Notes under the pieces: generated by a model | Told to the model about the DNA's origin: nothing | What the model saw: the letters and a program-made list of their open reading frames with translations, nothing else | The model's database searches: none | Shown here: in pieces, positions 5,579-16,100 of the stretch | How the letters are laid out: every line of letters starts with the position of its first letter | How positions within the stretch are numbered: position 1 is the stretch's first letter | Source: a virus | DNA length: 20,630 nucleotides | Reading direction: 5' to 3' (one strand) | IMG/VR virus record: IMGVR_UViG_3300027906_002504 | Location: 1-20,630 of that record | Program-made: the position numbers and the translations under genes

Positions 5579-7381
5579 ATGACTGAGATAGACGGAAGAT
5601 ACGAACCCATACCAATAGGAATACAAGGTGACCTTCATGTATTTAAACTAGGAGCTCCTTTTGATGTGTGGGTTACGTGCAGTAACAAACTAGAAGCTCT
5701 TTTAATTGGATTTGTTGATGATAAAACAACTAACACAGCAAAAGAATATTACTTTTGGAGACTGTGCGACATTATTTGGAATAGGGAAGATTTATTTGAA
5801 CCTATTATGGTTAGGCATTCTTGGGCAGAAGATATAATTAGAGCTGCTATAGATAATAAATACGTAGCTGTTGGAGGAGCAGCTTCTTCTGGAAAGTCCC
5901 ACACAATGGCTGCGTGGGGTATTTTAAATTGGTTAGCTAAACCTGATGAAACCTTGATCTTGTTAACCTCGACCACTTTACGGGAGGCTAGAAAAAGAAT
6001 TTGGGGTTCAGTGATTAGTTTACTAACGGTAGCTAAAAGTATAATAGATACTCCATTTAAAATAAGGGACTCAATTGGTAACGTTGCTTATGTGGATGAA
6101 AGTGGAACTCTTTTTGAAAGAGCAGGTCTTTCTTTGATAGCTGCTGAAAAGTCTAAGACTAGGGAAGCTGTTGGTAAGTTTATTGGAATAAAACAAAAAA
6201 GAGTATTTTTAATTGCAGACGAGCTTAGTGAACTTAGTGAAGCTATTCTTCAAGCAGGACTGTCTAACTTATCTAAAAACCCTTACTTCTCTTTAGTAGG
6301 TATGAGTAACCCATCTAGTAGGTTTGATGCTTTTGGAGTATGGAGCACTCCTAAAAACAATTGGGAATCTGTAAATGTAGAAATAGATTATACTTGGGAG
6401 ACTAAATGGGGAGGGACATACATACGTTTAGATGGGGAAAGGTCTCCTAATATATTAGCAGGAGAAGATATTTTCCCTTGGCTACCTACGGAAGAGAAAA
6501 TTTCTGAAGATGCAGCTCTTTTAGGAGCTGAGAGCAGGGGGTATATGCGAATGGTAAGGGCTATTTTCTTTGATAGTGATGAAACTGAATCAGTGTACTC
6601 TGAATCAGAGCTCATAGGTTCAGGGTCCATGAGTCAAGTAGATTGGGAGGGTACGCCAACAGCTATAGCAGGGCTCGACCCTGCATTTACTACAAACGGA
6701 GATAGGACTATCTTATATTTTGGTTTAGTGGGCATGGATAAAAAAGGGCAATTCGTTTGTGAATTAGGAGAGGCAGTTCATCTCAATGACGATGCCACCA
6801 ACAAAGCGGTCCCAAGGACGCATCAGATTGCTCATCAAGTAAAAGAGCATTGTCAGAAACGGAATGTGGATTCTTCAAATCTTTCTGTTGATGCAACGGG
6901 AGCTGGTCAACCTTTTGCGGATGTTCTTGCAATGGAAGTTGGTCCTGACATTCTTCGGGTTTCATTTGGAGGTAAGGCTACGGATAAACCTATTAGTTCA
7001 AGAAACAAACTAAAGGGTTCTGACATGTATTTCAACAGGGTAAGTGAGCTTTGGTTTATAGGAAAAGATTTATGTAGAACTAAACAATTATTTGGAGTTT
7101 CCGCAGAGCTAGCAAAAGAAATAACTGCTAGAAATTTTGAGTCTGTTAAAAGTGGATCTAATCTAAAATTAAAACTAGAGTCTAAAATAGAATTTAAATC
7201 AAGGTTTGGGCAGTCTCCCGACTTAGCAGACGCTGCATTTTTGTGTTTAGATTTGGCAAGACAACGTCATGGACTGACTTCAGTTGATCCTCCAGAGAAA
7301 ATAGGGGGCAGTTATTTCAATAAAAGAAAATCTATAAAAGGTTTATCTAAAATTTTAAGTTCAGAAGCGTTAATTGATTGA
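5579..7381 (+). CDS. terL: Terminase large subunit (packaging ATPase and nuclease)
   Basis: The 600-aa protein has both halves of a phage packaging motor. The ATPase has Walker A G-G-A-A-S-S-G-K-S-H (99-108), Walker B F-L-I-A-D-E (210-215, D214 and E215) and a coupling motif G-M-S-N-P-S-S (241-247). The C-terminal RNase H-fold nuclease has A-G-L-D-P-A-F (D367), S-V-D-A-T-G-A (D438) and S-P-D-L-A-D-A-A-F (D548, D551), the expected acidic residues for two-metal cleavage. The length fits the 500-650 aa norm. An extra N-terminal domain of about 80 residues precedes the ATPase. The ATG start has no Shine-Dalgarno. It cuts and pumps DNA into the prohead with the small subunit and portal. It heads the rightward late block, but the portal gene does not follow as it usually does. 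Confidence 0.93.
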   Translation: MTEIDGRYEPIPIGIQGDLHVFKLGAPFDVWVTCSNKLEALLIGFVDDKTTNTAKEYYFWRLCDIIWNREDLFEPIMVRHSWAEDIIRAAIDNKYVAVGGAASSGKSHTMAAWGILNWLAKPDETLILLTSTTLREARKRIWGSVISLLTVAKSIIDTPFKIRDSIGNVAYVDESGTLFERAGLSLIAAEKSKTREAVGKFIGIKQKRVFLIADELSELSEAILQAGLSNLSKNPYFSLVGMSNPSSRFDAFGVWSTPKNNWESVNVEIDYTWETKWGGTYIRLDGERSPNILAGEDIFPWLPTEEKISEDAALLGAESRGYMRMVRAIFFDSDETESVYSESELIGSGSMSQVDWEGTPTAIAGLDPAFTTNGDRTILYFGLVGMDKKGQFVCELGEAVHLNDDATNKAVPRTHQIAHQVKEHCQKRNVDSSNLSVDATGAGQPFADVLAMEVGPDILRVSFGGKATDKPISSRNKLKGSDMYFNRVSELWFIGKDLCRTKQLFGVSAELAKEITARNFESVKSGSNLKLKLESKIEFKSRFGQSPDLADAAFLCLDLARQRHGLTSVDPPEKIGGSYFNKRKSIKGLSKILSSEALID

Positions 7382-7473
7382 CCTTTTTAAAAATTACTCT
7401 TAAGCGGTTTAATACAATATGTTATAAATTGCTTAATCCATATCAAGGTTAAATGTGTTTAGGTGTAGGTTGT

Positions 7474-7501
7474 TTGACTTACGCTAAATAAACCTTAAAT
7501 T
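7474..7501 (+). promoter_or_regulatory. Candidate sigma70-type late promoter
   Basis: In the 162-bp gap after the terminase gene, TTGACT (7474-7479, five of six to consensus) is followed after 16 bp by TAAATT (7496-7501, four of six). It would give a leader of about 35 nt before the 505-aa gene. The AT-rich surroundings make chance matches likely. A short imperfect palindrome (CCTT/AAGG arms at 7493-7507) overlaps the -10 and could be an operator. Confidence 0.3.
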
Positions 7502-7543
7502 TAAAGGATTCTTTTATACATATTAATTAAACAATTTTTTTAA

Positions 7544-9061
7544 ATGGCTTCTTGGTTAGATAAACTACAAACAGGACTTGATGTTGCGGGGATGACTCCG
7601 CTCGTTGGAAATTTTATTGATTTAGGTAATGCAGGTATTTCCTTGTTTAGAGGGGATTTAGTTGCTGCTGGATTACGAGGAGCTGCTGCCATCCCAGGAC
7701 TAGGTCAAGCAGTTACGGGAGGTAAGTTAGCTACTAAAGGAGCTAAAAACGTAGCAGGGAAACTTACTGGTGAGGGTGTGGACAAAGCTGTTAGATCTCC
7801 TAGAACTGTTCCTACTCAATTTGGACCACAGCAAGCTATCCCAACTGCTCGTCCAACTAGGCCTCCTAGGTCTCGGCAAACATCTTCCTCTGGAGGAATG
7901 CCTCCTCTTAGTGCTACAAACAGAAGAGCTGTAAGAGAGACAGATGCGGTAGCTCCAGAATTAAATAGGGTTCAAAAAATTCTACAAGGTAATCGTTTAA
8001 GTAGAGGAAAACAAATAGGGCTTAAAGGAGCTGCTGCTTTTGGTTTCACAGGCACAGGAGGGGATGATGAGATGTCCCAAGATGCTACAGGATTAGGGAT
8101 AGGGGGTGGAGAAGGAGGCGCTCCTCTTACTTTGCAAGAACGTATCGATCTTTATAAAAAACAAAGAGAGGCTGGAGCACCTCAAAAATCTGAGCGTAGC
8201 CGTGAACTTAAAAATCAACGGAGATTGCTTAAAGGATTAATGCCTTCTCTAGAAAGAGAAGCTTTTGATGAAGGGCAAGATGAAGTTTTATCAAATGTTG
8301 ATAAACGTAGAGAGTTAGGCCAGATGATAATTGACCGTATGACTCAGCCTGGAAGAGCTAATCCAGAATACTGGTCTAGAAATCCTGCCGAAAGAAAAAA
8401 ACTTTTAGATATAGGAAGGAGCTTGGGAGACGCTTCATTCAGTAGAACTGATATGGAACGTGTTATTAGAGGAGCCACTAAGAAAGCTAAAGAGCAAGCT
8501 AAGTTGGACACATACGCTGCTGATTCTGCGAAAGGAAAATCTTTTGTACAACAAAAAATAGCTAGTGATGATGAAAGACTACGTGCTCGTATGGGAGAGA
8601 AACCCGATGCGCTAAACCAAAGGATACTTCAAGAAGCTCGAATGGGGGTAGCAGGACAAGTTGGTGCTGCAGGAGGAGGTGGTGCTGCAGGAGCAGGTGG
8701 TCAAGCTGCTATAGAGGGGGTAGGCGAAAGAGATTCTTCAAAAAGAGATGAGTTAGACGAAGCTGAAAAGGCTTTAGAAATGGGAGATATAGAACGTAAA
8801 GTTGAAAATAAACTCTTTAAAAAAGATAAACGTGCTTATGATAAAGAGACTAAAAAGACTATAAAAGCAGAAAAAGAAAAAGAACGTGCTCAAGATTTAC
8901 GAGATTTAGCTAGGCTCAAAAGAGAAAGAGATGCCTTAATAAAAGAAAGGAATAAACCACAGAGTTTTATCTCACGGATGAAAAGAGGAACTGAAGTTTT
9001 AGGAGATGTTCTAAACGAAACAGTAGTTAACCCTATCTTTGGCGGAGGGAAATACAAATAA
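7544..9061 (+). CDS. Probable internal virion protein with pretoxin-TG-like hydrophobic segment (505 aa)
   Basis: Residues about 15-56 form a Gly/Ala-rich hydrophobic hairpin (G-M-T-P-L-V-G-N-F-I-D, then G-D-L-V-A-A-G-L-R-G-A-A-A-I-P-G-L-G). This closely resembles the PT-TG segment that precedes toxin domains in Rhs/polymorphic toxins and also occurs in phage ejection proteins, where it may insert in membranes. A Pro/Arg-rich basic linker follows (about 85-120), then charged helical sequence, a Gly/Ala-rich stretch near 366-390, and a Lys/Glu/Arg coiled coil at about 430-475. No catalytic motif is seen. The ATG at 7544 follows an A/T-only leader with no Shine-Dalgarno. With the next two genes it probably forms the set of capsid-internal proteins. 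Function is inferred from architecture and place, not from a named family. Confidence 0.6.
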   Translation: MASWLDKLQTGLDVAGMTPLVGNFIDLGNAGISLFRGDLVAAGLRGAAAIPGLGQAVTGGKLATKGAKNVAGKLTGEGVDKAVRSPRTVPTQFGPQQAIPTARPTRPPRSRQTSSSGGMPPLSATNRRAVRETDAVAPELNRVQKILQGNRLSRGKQIGLKGAAAFGFTGTGGDDEMSQDATGLGIGGGEGGAPLTLQERIDLYKKQREAGAPQKSERSRELKNQRRLLKGLMPSLEREAFDEGQDEVLSNVDKRRELGQMIIDRMTQPGRANPEYWSRNPAERKKLLDIGRSLGDASFSRTDMERVIRGATKKAKEQAKLDTYAADSAKGKSFVQQKIASDDERLRARMGEKPDALNQRILQEARMGVAGQVGAAGGGGAAGAGGQAAIEGVGERDSSKRDELDEAEKALEMGDIERKVENKLFKKDKRAYDKETKKTIKAEKEKERAQDLRDLARLKRERDALIKERNKPQSFISRMKRGTEVLGDVLNETVVNPIFGGGKYK

Positions 9062-9066
9062 TATAA

Positions 9067-10152
9067 ATGGCATCTTATAGAGATTCCCTTAGTGCTCGTC
9101 AGAAAGCCATCTATGACTCACAAGAGAGTCAAGCAGCTTCTCTTTTACAAGAAGCTCAGATGAATGCTTCTAACCCTAATAGAAAATTTGGGTTAGATGA
9201 CATACAGGCTTTAAAAAGTAATTTTTTCTCTACGACTTTAGGAAGCCCCCATAGTGCAGCTCTTGCAGCTACTTTTGGAGCCCAGTTTAATTCGTTAGAG
9301 GATAGAGAATTAGATGAGTTAACCGACAAAGCTGAAGCAGCTAGAAATAGGATGTTAGCAGAGCAAACTAATTTTAACATGATGCAAAAAACAAGAGAGC
9401 TTGCCGACACAAGGCAAGCTGAAGCTAAGTATGATCAACTAGCTTCTAGCATTACTAGTGTGTTAAACTCTGGAGCACCTCCTCATGAAATGTCAGCTCT
9501 TTCATATAATGTTTTATTATCAGAACCGTCCTTTTTAAGGACTGCCACAGGACAAAAACTTTTAAATTTAACTACTAAAGCTATTCAAGATGTTACTAAC
9601 GACAACTTATCTAAAGTTGGTAATGAGCTAATGACTGATGCTATCCGTAATGGCACAGTAGAGGGAATTGATTCAGCAGCAGATGCTTTAAATATTTCGG
9701 ACTCTCCATTAGTAGCAGGAGCTAAAAGTGCTGCTAGAGCGAAACGACAACAAGAAGCTACTGAAAAAGCGCAAAAGGCTTTACAAGCAGAGATACAACA
9801 ACTTGAAGGGATTATAAAGAATGGTATGCAAGAGGATTCTACATGGGAGAACATACAAACTTCAGGTAACGCTTTAGTAGCTACGGCAAGTAAGTTGGGG
9901 CTTAGTGCTAATGAAAACTTTAAAGCTTTTTCTGAATGGCTAACAATGCCTAAACCTCCAAAGGCTACAGGTTTTGCGCCTACAGTTAACCCATTTTTAG
10001 ACGCTCAAAACATGCTTAATGATTTATTCGTTGACGTTCAAAGGAATGCTTTAGTTCCTGGGGCAAGGTCAACAAGGACTTTCGACCCTAGTAGAAGAAC
10101 TAAAGGTTCATATGGTTTAGGGAACGCCTTAATACCTCCTAGAACAACTTAA
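9067..10152 (+). CDS. Probable helical virion protein of unknown family (361 aa)
   Basis: The 361-aa product is almost entirely helical and rich in Ala, Gln, Ser and Leu. Heptad-like stretches occur at about 75-130 (E-L-D-E-L-T-D-K-A-E-A-A-R-N-R-M) and 215-255 (A-K-R-Q-Q-E-A-T-E-K-A-Q-K-A-L-Q-A-E-I-Q). The C-terminal 70 residues are Pro/Asn/Arg-rich and look unfolded. There is no signal peptide, membrane segment or enzyme motif. It begins 5 nt after the stop of the 505-aa gene and ends 17 nt before the giant gene, so all three are likely one transcript. A core or ejection protein is the best contextual guess; a scaffold-like protein is possible. I do not recognise the family. Confidence 0.55.
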   Translation: MASYRDSLSARQKAIYDSQESQAASLLQEAQMNASNPNRKFGLDDIQALKSNFFSTTLGSPHSAALAATFGAQFNSLEDRELDELTDKAEAARNRMLAEQTNFNMMQKTRELADTRQAEAKYDQLASSITSVLNSGAPPHEMSALSYNVLLSEPSFLRTATGQKLLNLTTKAIQDVTNDNLSKVGNELMTDAIRNGTVEGIDSAADALNISDSPLVAGAKSAARAKRQQEATEKAQKALQAEIQQLEGIIKNGMQEDSTWENIQTSGNALVATASKLGLSANENFKAFSEWLTMPKPPKATGFAPTVNPFLDAQNMLNDLFVDVQRNALVPGARSTRTFDPSRRTKGSYGLGNALIPPRTT

Positions 10153-10169
10153 CCAATTAAGACTTTGTC

Positions 10170-13100
10170 GTGGCAACAAACATATCTACTTTATCCGCAG
10201 CTCAACCACCTATTGATGATCAGTTAGGTTCATATTATTCTTATCCACAATGGAAAGCAGTATATAGCGAAGAAGATTTTGCTACTGAGCAAGATCTTCC
10301 TAGTTACTTAGATTACTATAGAGGAGAGTTATTAAAAAGAGGAGAGCTTACCAGAGAAAAAGAAGTTGAGATACAAAACTACTATGCTAACTGGGCTTCC
10401 AATGGAGACGAAATTTCTCAAGAAGAGTTTGAAGAGTTAGCTAGTCAGTCAACCGCATACCTTCAAGGCAGTGAAAAAGAAGCAGCGATTGTTTCGAGGA
10501 TATTCCCTGCTTTAGATTGGGGTGGGCTAAACCCTGCACAACAAAATGATTATTTAAATAGAAGTAAGAAAGCTCTTTTATCTGCTGGAGAATTACCTTT
10601 TGCATCTTTAGTTGAGGGAGGTAGAGGAACTGTTCAAGTAGGTAACTATGGGTCTTTAGGAACAAGTCAAGATAGGCAAACTCGTGCAGGAGCAGAAGCT
10701 TTACAAGCCTACTATGCAGGAGCTATAGACCCTAGAGATTTATGGCAAGTGTCTGAAGGACTTTCTCCTTCGGCTATGCCAAACAAAACAAATTTTCAAG
10801 CTGACTTAGATGAACGGGATCTCCAAACTTTTCGTGAAGTATTAGGACGTAAAGATTCAGATTATTCTAGAGCTATTAATAACGCTATTATAAACTCCAT
10901 TGACCTTGAGACTTATAAAGGTAATTGGTTTACAGAAGTATTTGCAGATAGGCCTGAAGATATTACACAGATTATAGTTGATGATCTCCCTGATGAAATA
11001 GTAGCTATACAGCCTATGCTTATTCGAGAGATTGCCCGTAAGCAAGGTCTAGGAGATGCCGAAATTGCAGGGTTAAACTTAGAGAATAACTATAGGTTCT
11101 CTAACGAAAGATTCTTTTCTTTAATTAAAGAGTTAGCGATCAACCACGCTAATAATCAAGGGGTGTTTAAATATGATTCAAAAGACCTTACTAACAATAT
11201 AAGGGTAACTCCATTAGGACTACCTGTGGCACACCCTGATTTAATGCGTAGTAGCTCTTTCAAAGAAGTAGTAGAAGGGGATACAAGATTAAATCAAAAC
11301 CAAAAGAAGAGTCTCCTTGCATCTAGAAAAAACTACATAAGTTCTTTAGAGCCTTATGTAGATGGCCTATTAACTTCAGAGAATTTACAATCTTCTGTAG
11401 GGGAGTCATGGTTAAAAGCAAAGACAGATTCTCCAGCTTCATATGAAAAAGATTATGAAAGTTTTTATGACAGGTTCTTTTCTGAAAAGAAAAACTATGA
11501 CGAATCTGCTAACTGGTGGGGAGGTTTCTTCTCTTCTGTCCCTGAAGCAGTTGTTGGGATGGGCGCTTCTTTAGGAGCTCTGTTAGGGTTCGATAAAGCT
11601 TCAGAACATTTAGCAGAGTATCAGTCTAGTCAATCAAGAAGAAGGCAGTTAGCTTCTTTGTTTGGAGAAGACATGGGGTGGAAGTATGACCTCGCTACTA
11701 TAGTACCTGCGGTAGGAGCAGACTTAGGAGCTAGTTATTTATTAGCAGGACCATTTACCAAGCTAGCTAAAAAACCACAAGTTGCTCAAGCAGCTCAAGC
11801 TACAAAGGCTGGGGTTCGTGACATTAAACATTTTTTAAAGACAGAAACTTCTAACATAATGGCTACCTTTAAAGGAGATAGCCCTGCTAGAATAGCTGCT
11901 AAAAAGAAATTAGCTAGAGACATAATTGATCCTGACAAAACTACTTCCGCTATAAAAGGATTTAATGATCTTACTGCTAGGAGGTATGGTATACAGACTG
12001 CCATATTTACTACGGCTGCAAACAGAGCTGCGGGATCTACGTATGCTACTTTATATAATTCCCAACCAGAGGACATGTCTCATGAAGAGAAACATGATAA
12101 AGCATTAGGGCCAAGCCTTCTTAGAGGAACAGCGACAGGACTTATAACAACAGGTTTTTCTGCATTAGGATTTAAAAGGCCAGGAGCAGGAGGTGTTGAA
12201 GATATTATTTCTAAAGGGGTTTCATTCGGATCATTTAAAAAGGCCTTAAATAGCCTTCCTGAGAAAGCATTTACAGCTAACTCAAGTACTCTAAAGGCTG
12301 CTTTAAAAGGTCCTTTAAAGGATACCATAACAAAAGCTATTATTAATAATAAGCAGAGTTTAATTGGCACTACTTTGAGAGGGGCTTTTTATGAAGGAGC
12401 CGAAGAAAGTATCGATGAGTTTGTAGGCTCTTACATTGAAAGTATTTCTATGGATGAGTTCGTCCCTATGAGGGAGCGGATTAACCAAGCGGTGTATGCA
12501 GGAACTTTAGGTGGTGTGTTAGGTGGAGCAGTTAGTCTAGGTGCTGAAACTAAGTTTGGATTAGCAGGTATGCAAAGGCTAGCTGAAAGTAGATCTATAA
12601 AACGTAACCAAAAAGTTGCAGAAGACGAAGCTTTAAGGCAGCTCTCTGATGAAGTTGAAGCTGCAGGAGCTCCCCTAGTTGCACAAGAGTTAGAGAATGC
12701 TGCTAATGCTCCAGAAGAATTAGACACTCCAGAAGAAGTAGATGCTCCAGAAGAATTAGACACTCCAGAAGAAGTAGATGCTCCAGAAGTAGATGCTCCA
12801 GAAGAAACTCCCGTAGCTCCTATAGATATATTTACCCCTAAGTTTTCTGGTAAAGAAGTCCCTAAAGAAACCGTTGAAAATTATTTAATGGGTTGGGTTC
12901 CGACAGGAGTAACTCAAGGGTCTGATATTAGGGTTGATTTTAAAAAGTTCGAGGGTAGTGAGGCTAACCCAATGAGGGTAGTTGCTTTAAATGCTAGAGG
13001 GGATTCCCCAATGTTAGTTTGGCAAGTTGATTCAGAAGCTTTAAGCCAAAAAATAAATTCTCAAAAGGGAAATAAGAAAGATGCTTTAGATAGCTACATT

Positions 13101-16100
13101 GGACACGAGCTAATACATTTATCAGAACTTGAATATGCAAGAGACCTGTGGCGAAACTCAGGTCAAGAGACAAACTTTGTTAACTTTTATGATAAATATA
13201 CCGCAGATATTTACGGTGAGTTAACTAACTCTGAAGCAGGTCTTGATGAAATTAGGAAGTCTGTCTCTCAGTACTTAGGTATTGAAGAGAGTGAGGTCAT
13301 TCTCCCAGACGAAGGACTATCTCAAATGACTAAAGGAGAGATAGTTTCTGAGTTCACTAGGCAGTTTGCCGAAAGAGCTAACGCAGGGTCTGTTTCTGAT
13401 GCTTACTTCCAAGGTTTGAAAAAGAAAGACAAGCGTCTTTTCTTAGAGAATTTACAAGGGCTAGTTGATAAAGTTAGGGGTACGGTAGGAGACACCACTA
13501 ATAATGACGCTTATGATTTTATACAAAAATCTACATTAGGGTTCTTAGCAAAAGTAGAAGATAGGTATGCGAGCTTTTTCTTGGACTCTGTCCAAGGACG
13601 TTTCCTAGATTTTAATACTAAGGTGGAACAAAGGGAAGAAGCACTAGCTCAAGAAGTTCCTGAAGAAACTCCAGCAGTTAAAGTACCAGAAGAAGTAGAT
13701 GTTAAATGGAAGGAGGCTCTTGAAGAGTACGGTGAAAGCACCAAACTATCAGGTAAACCAATGACCGAAGAAAGAGCACTTAGAAAAGAGTTAGCTCTTA
13801 TACAAGTATTCGAATCTTACATTGTAGCAGATAGAAACCTAATGGGGTTTTCTTCTAAGAAAGGCGAGACCTTACAAGACTTACCAATGTTCTTAAACCA
13901 AAAGCAATTAGAGCTATTAAAAGGTTGGTTTGAAGGAGGGAAAGAATCTTTTCCAGAAGAGTTGAGGTTATCTAAATATGAAGACACTGCAATACGGACT
14001 AACACACTTGGTCAAATAAAAGAAATTGCACAAGAGATTGAGTCAACTTCAGGATTTTTATTGGCAACACATCAGTTACTCAACCCTGAATTAGGCTTAA
14101 CGGAAAACTTCGTATTGAGCAACGCACCTAGTGAAGTTTTTAATGTGGCTACAGAGGTAGATGGAGAAGTAGTAAACCACATCCCCCCTCCTGTTAACAT
14201 GTCTCCCATGACTTGGATGGAGGTAGAGGCTATGGATTCTTTTGAAGAGATTGCTCCTGTAATGAAAGAACTTACTGAAGAACTTTCAGCAAGGGCTAAG
14301 AAGATGGGGCTCACACTAGAAGTTAAGAACGTGTCTTATGGAGGTTCTCTATCAGGACGTAGTGATGTACTTAATGTTTCTGATGGTAAGGTTATAGTAA
14401 ATATATATCAACTTGCTAAACAGTATAATAGTTTTCATCGCCCTGACCAGTTATTAGGGCCTTCTCTTAAAGCATCAATGGCTATAAGGAATGCAGAAGA
14501 TAAAGTTATTAATGATATAGATTTTGAAACTGTTGCTTCTAATATAGATGATGCACAACTCATAGCTTTTCTATCTCAAGAGATCAGCCCTTATCTGAAC
14601 CTTGATCCAAAGACTGTAGAAGACTTAACCAAGGATGGTGTTTTAAATATTGAAGAAGGAGGAAAAGTTCTTTCTAACTATGTAAAAAGTTTTGTTGCTA
14701 AAGGAAGAGAGAGTCAAATCCCTAGAGATGAGTTCTTAATTATAAACTCTTTCGCTAGTTTAAAAGATGCAGCTATTCAAGCACTTGAAAAAACTATAGT
14801 AGAAGTAAGTAAAATTGAAAGTCTCCTAGAAGGAACGACTCAAGGTACAAAGGTTAAAGTATACCAATCATCAGATCAAGATACAAGGGTCACGGATCAA
14901 GAGGCAGCAGGTAAAGACATGTTACTCTCTAACTATCACTCAGGTAACTTATTAGGTTATTTAAAACAAGGGAGGATAGCCCCACTAATTAAAGAAATTT
15001 CATTCGATACGGGAGATGTTGAAGCGTCTATAGACATGGTGAGAAATATGGTAGCAGAAAGTTCTGTTCCAGAAGAAAGCAAACCTGTTCCAGAAAAAGA
15101 AGAAGTAGCTACTTCAGAAGAAGCTACTCCAGAAAAAGAAAAAGAAGAAGAAGAAGCTACCCCAGAAGATCCTGAGTTAGCTGAAATGGTTAATGATATA
15201 AACACTTCTTTGGAAATACCTTTAGTATCTTATGGGTTTGATGGTCGGTATACTACGACTGAAGAGAGCGCTCCTCTTTCTTTTGTAGGGAAGATTTGGA
15301 AATGGCTATCTAGTAATAAAGATCTTAGATGGCAAAGAGAAGTAGAGAACAGAGACAGTTATAGCACCGCAATCAATGAAGAAAATAAAATGATTGTCGG
15401 AGCTTTGAACAGGATTGTCAAAAAAGATTTCGGTGGTTGGACTCCTCGTCTAAAGAAATTAGTATCTCAAGCTTCTGGTAACACTGCGGGTACAACCCTA
15501 CCTGAAGGAGAACTAGAACAGTTTAAACAAGAAAGAGATTTAGAACTAGATGAAGCAAAGGCTTCTTATACTAGTCCTGAAAACCTTAAAGAAAAACTAG
15601 AGAGTGCTTATGATAACTTTGAGAAAAAGATTGCAGATAGGAAGGGTGAACTAATAGCCTTGAATAAAGAGTCTGTTAACCAAGCTTACAATGAGATTGC
15701 AAAGACATCTCCTGAACTTGTGAAAGAGTTAAGAGATGTGCGTAGAAAGATCACGGCTAACGGAAGAGTAGTGGGGATGAAGCTACAGGAGGTAGACTCT
15801 GACAAATATGAGGATGGTCCTATGAGGTTTTCTGAACAAGAAGGATTTTACCTTAGTAGATCTTACAGGATATTTAAAGATCCTAAATGGAGAGCTGATA
15901 TTTTAAACTTGGAGAATAAACAATTTAAATTAATAAGAGAAGAAGCTGCCAGAGCAGTCCTTGACGAGGAGATAGCTAAAGCTATTGATGCGGAAATAGA
16001 TTCAAGAAACAAACTAGCAATGGACGAAGGGGATATGTCTTGGCTAGAAACTACAGAGATAGAGAAGAGACAGATTGTAGATGAGGAGTTAGGGATATCA

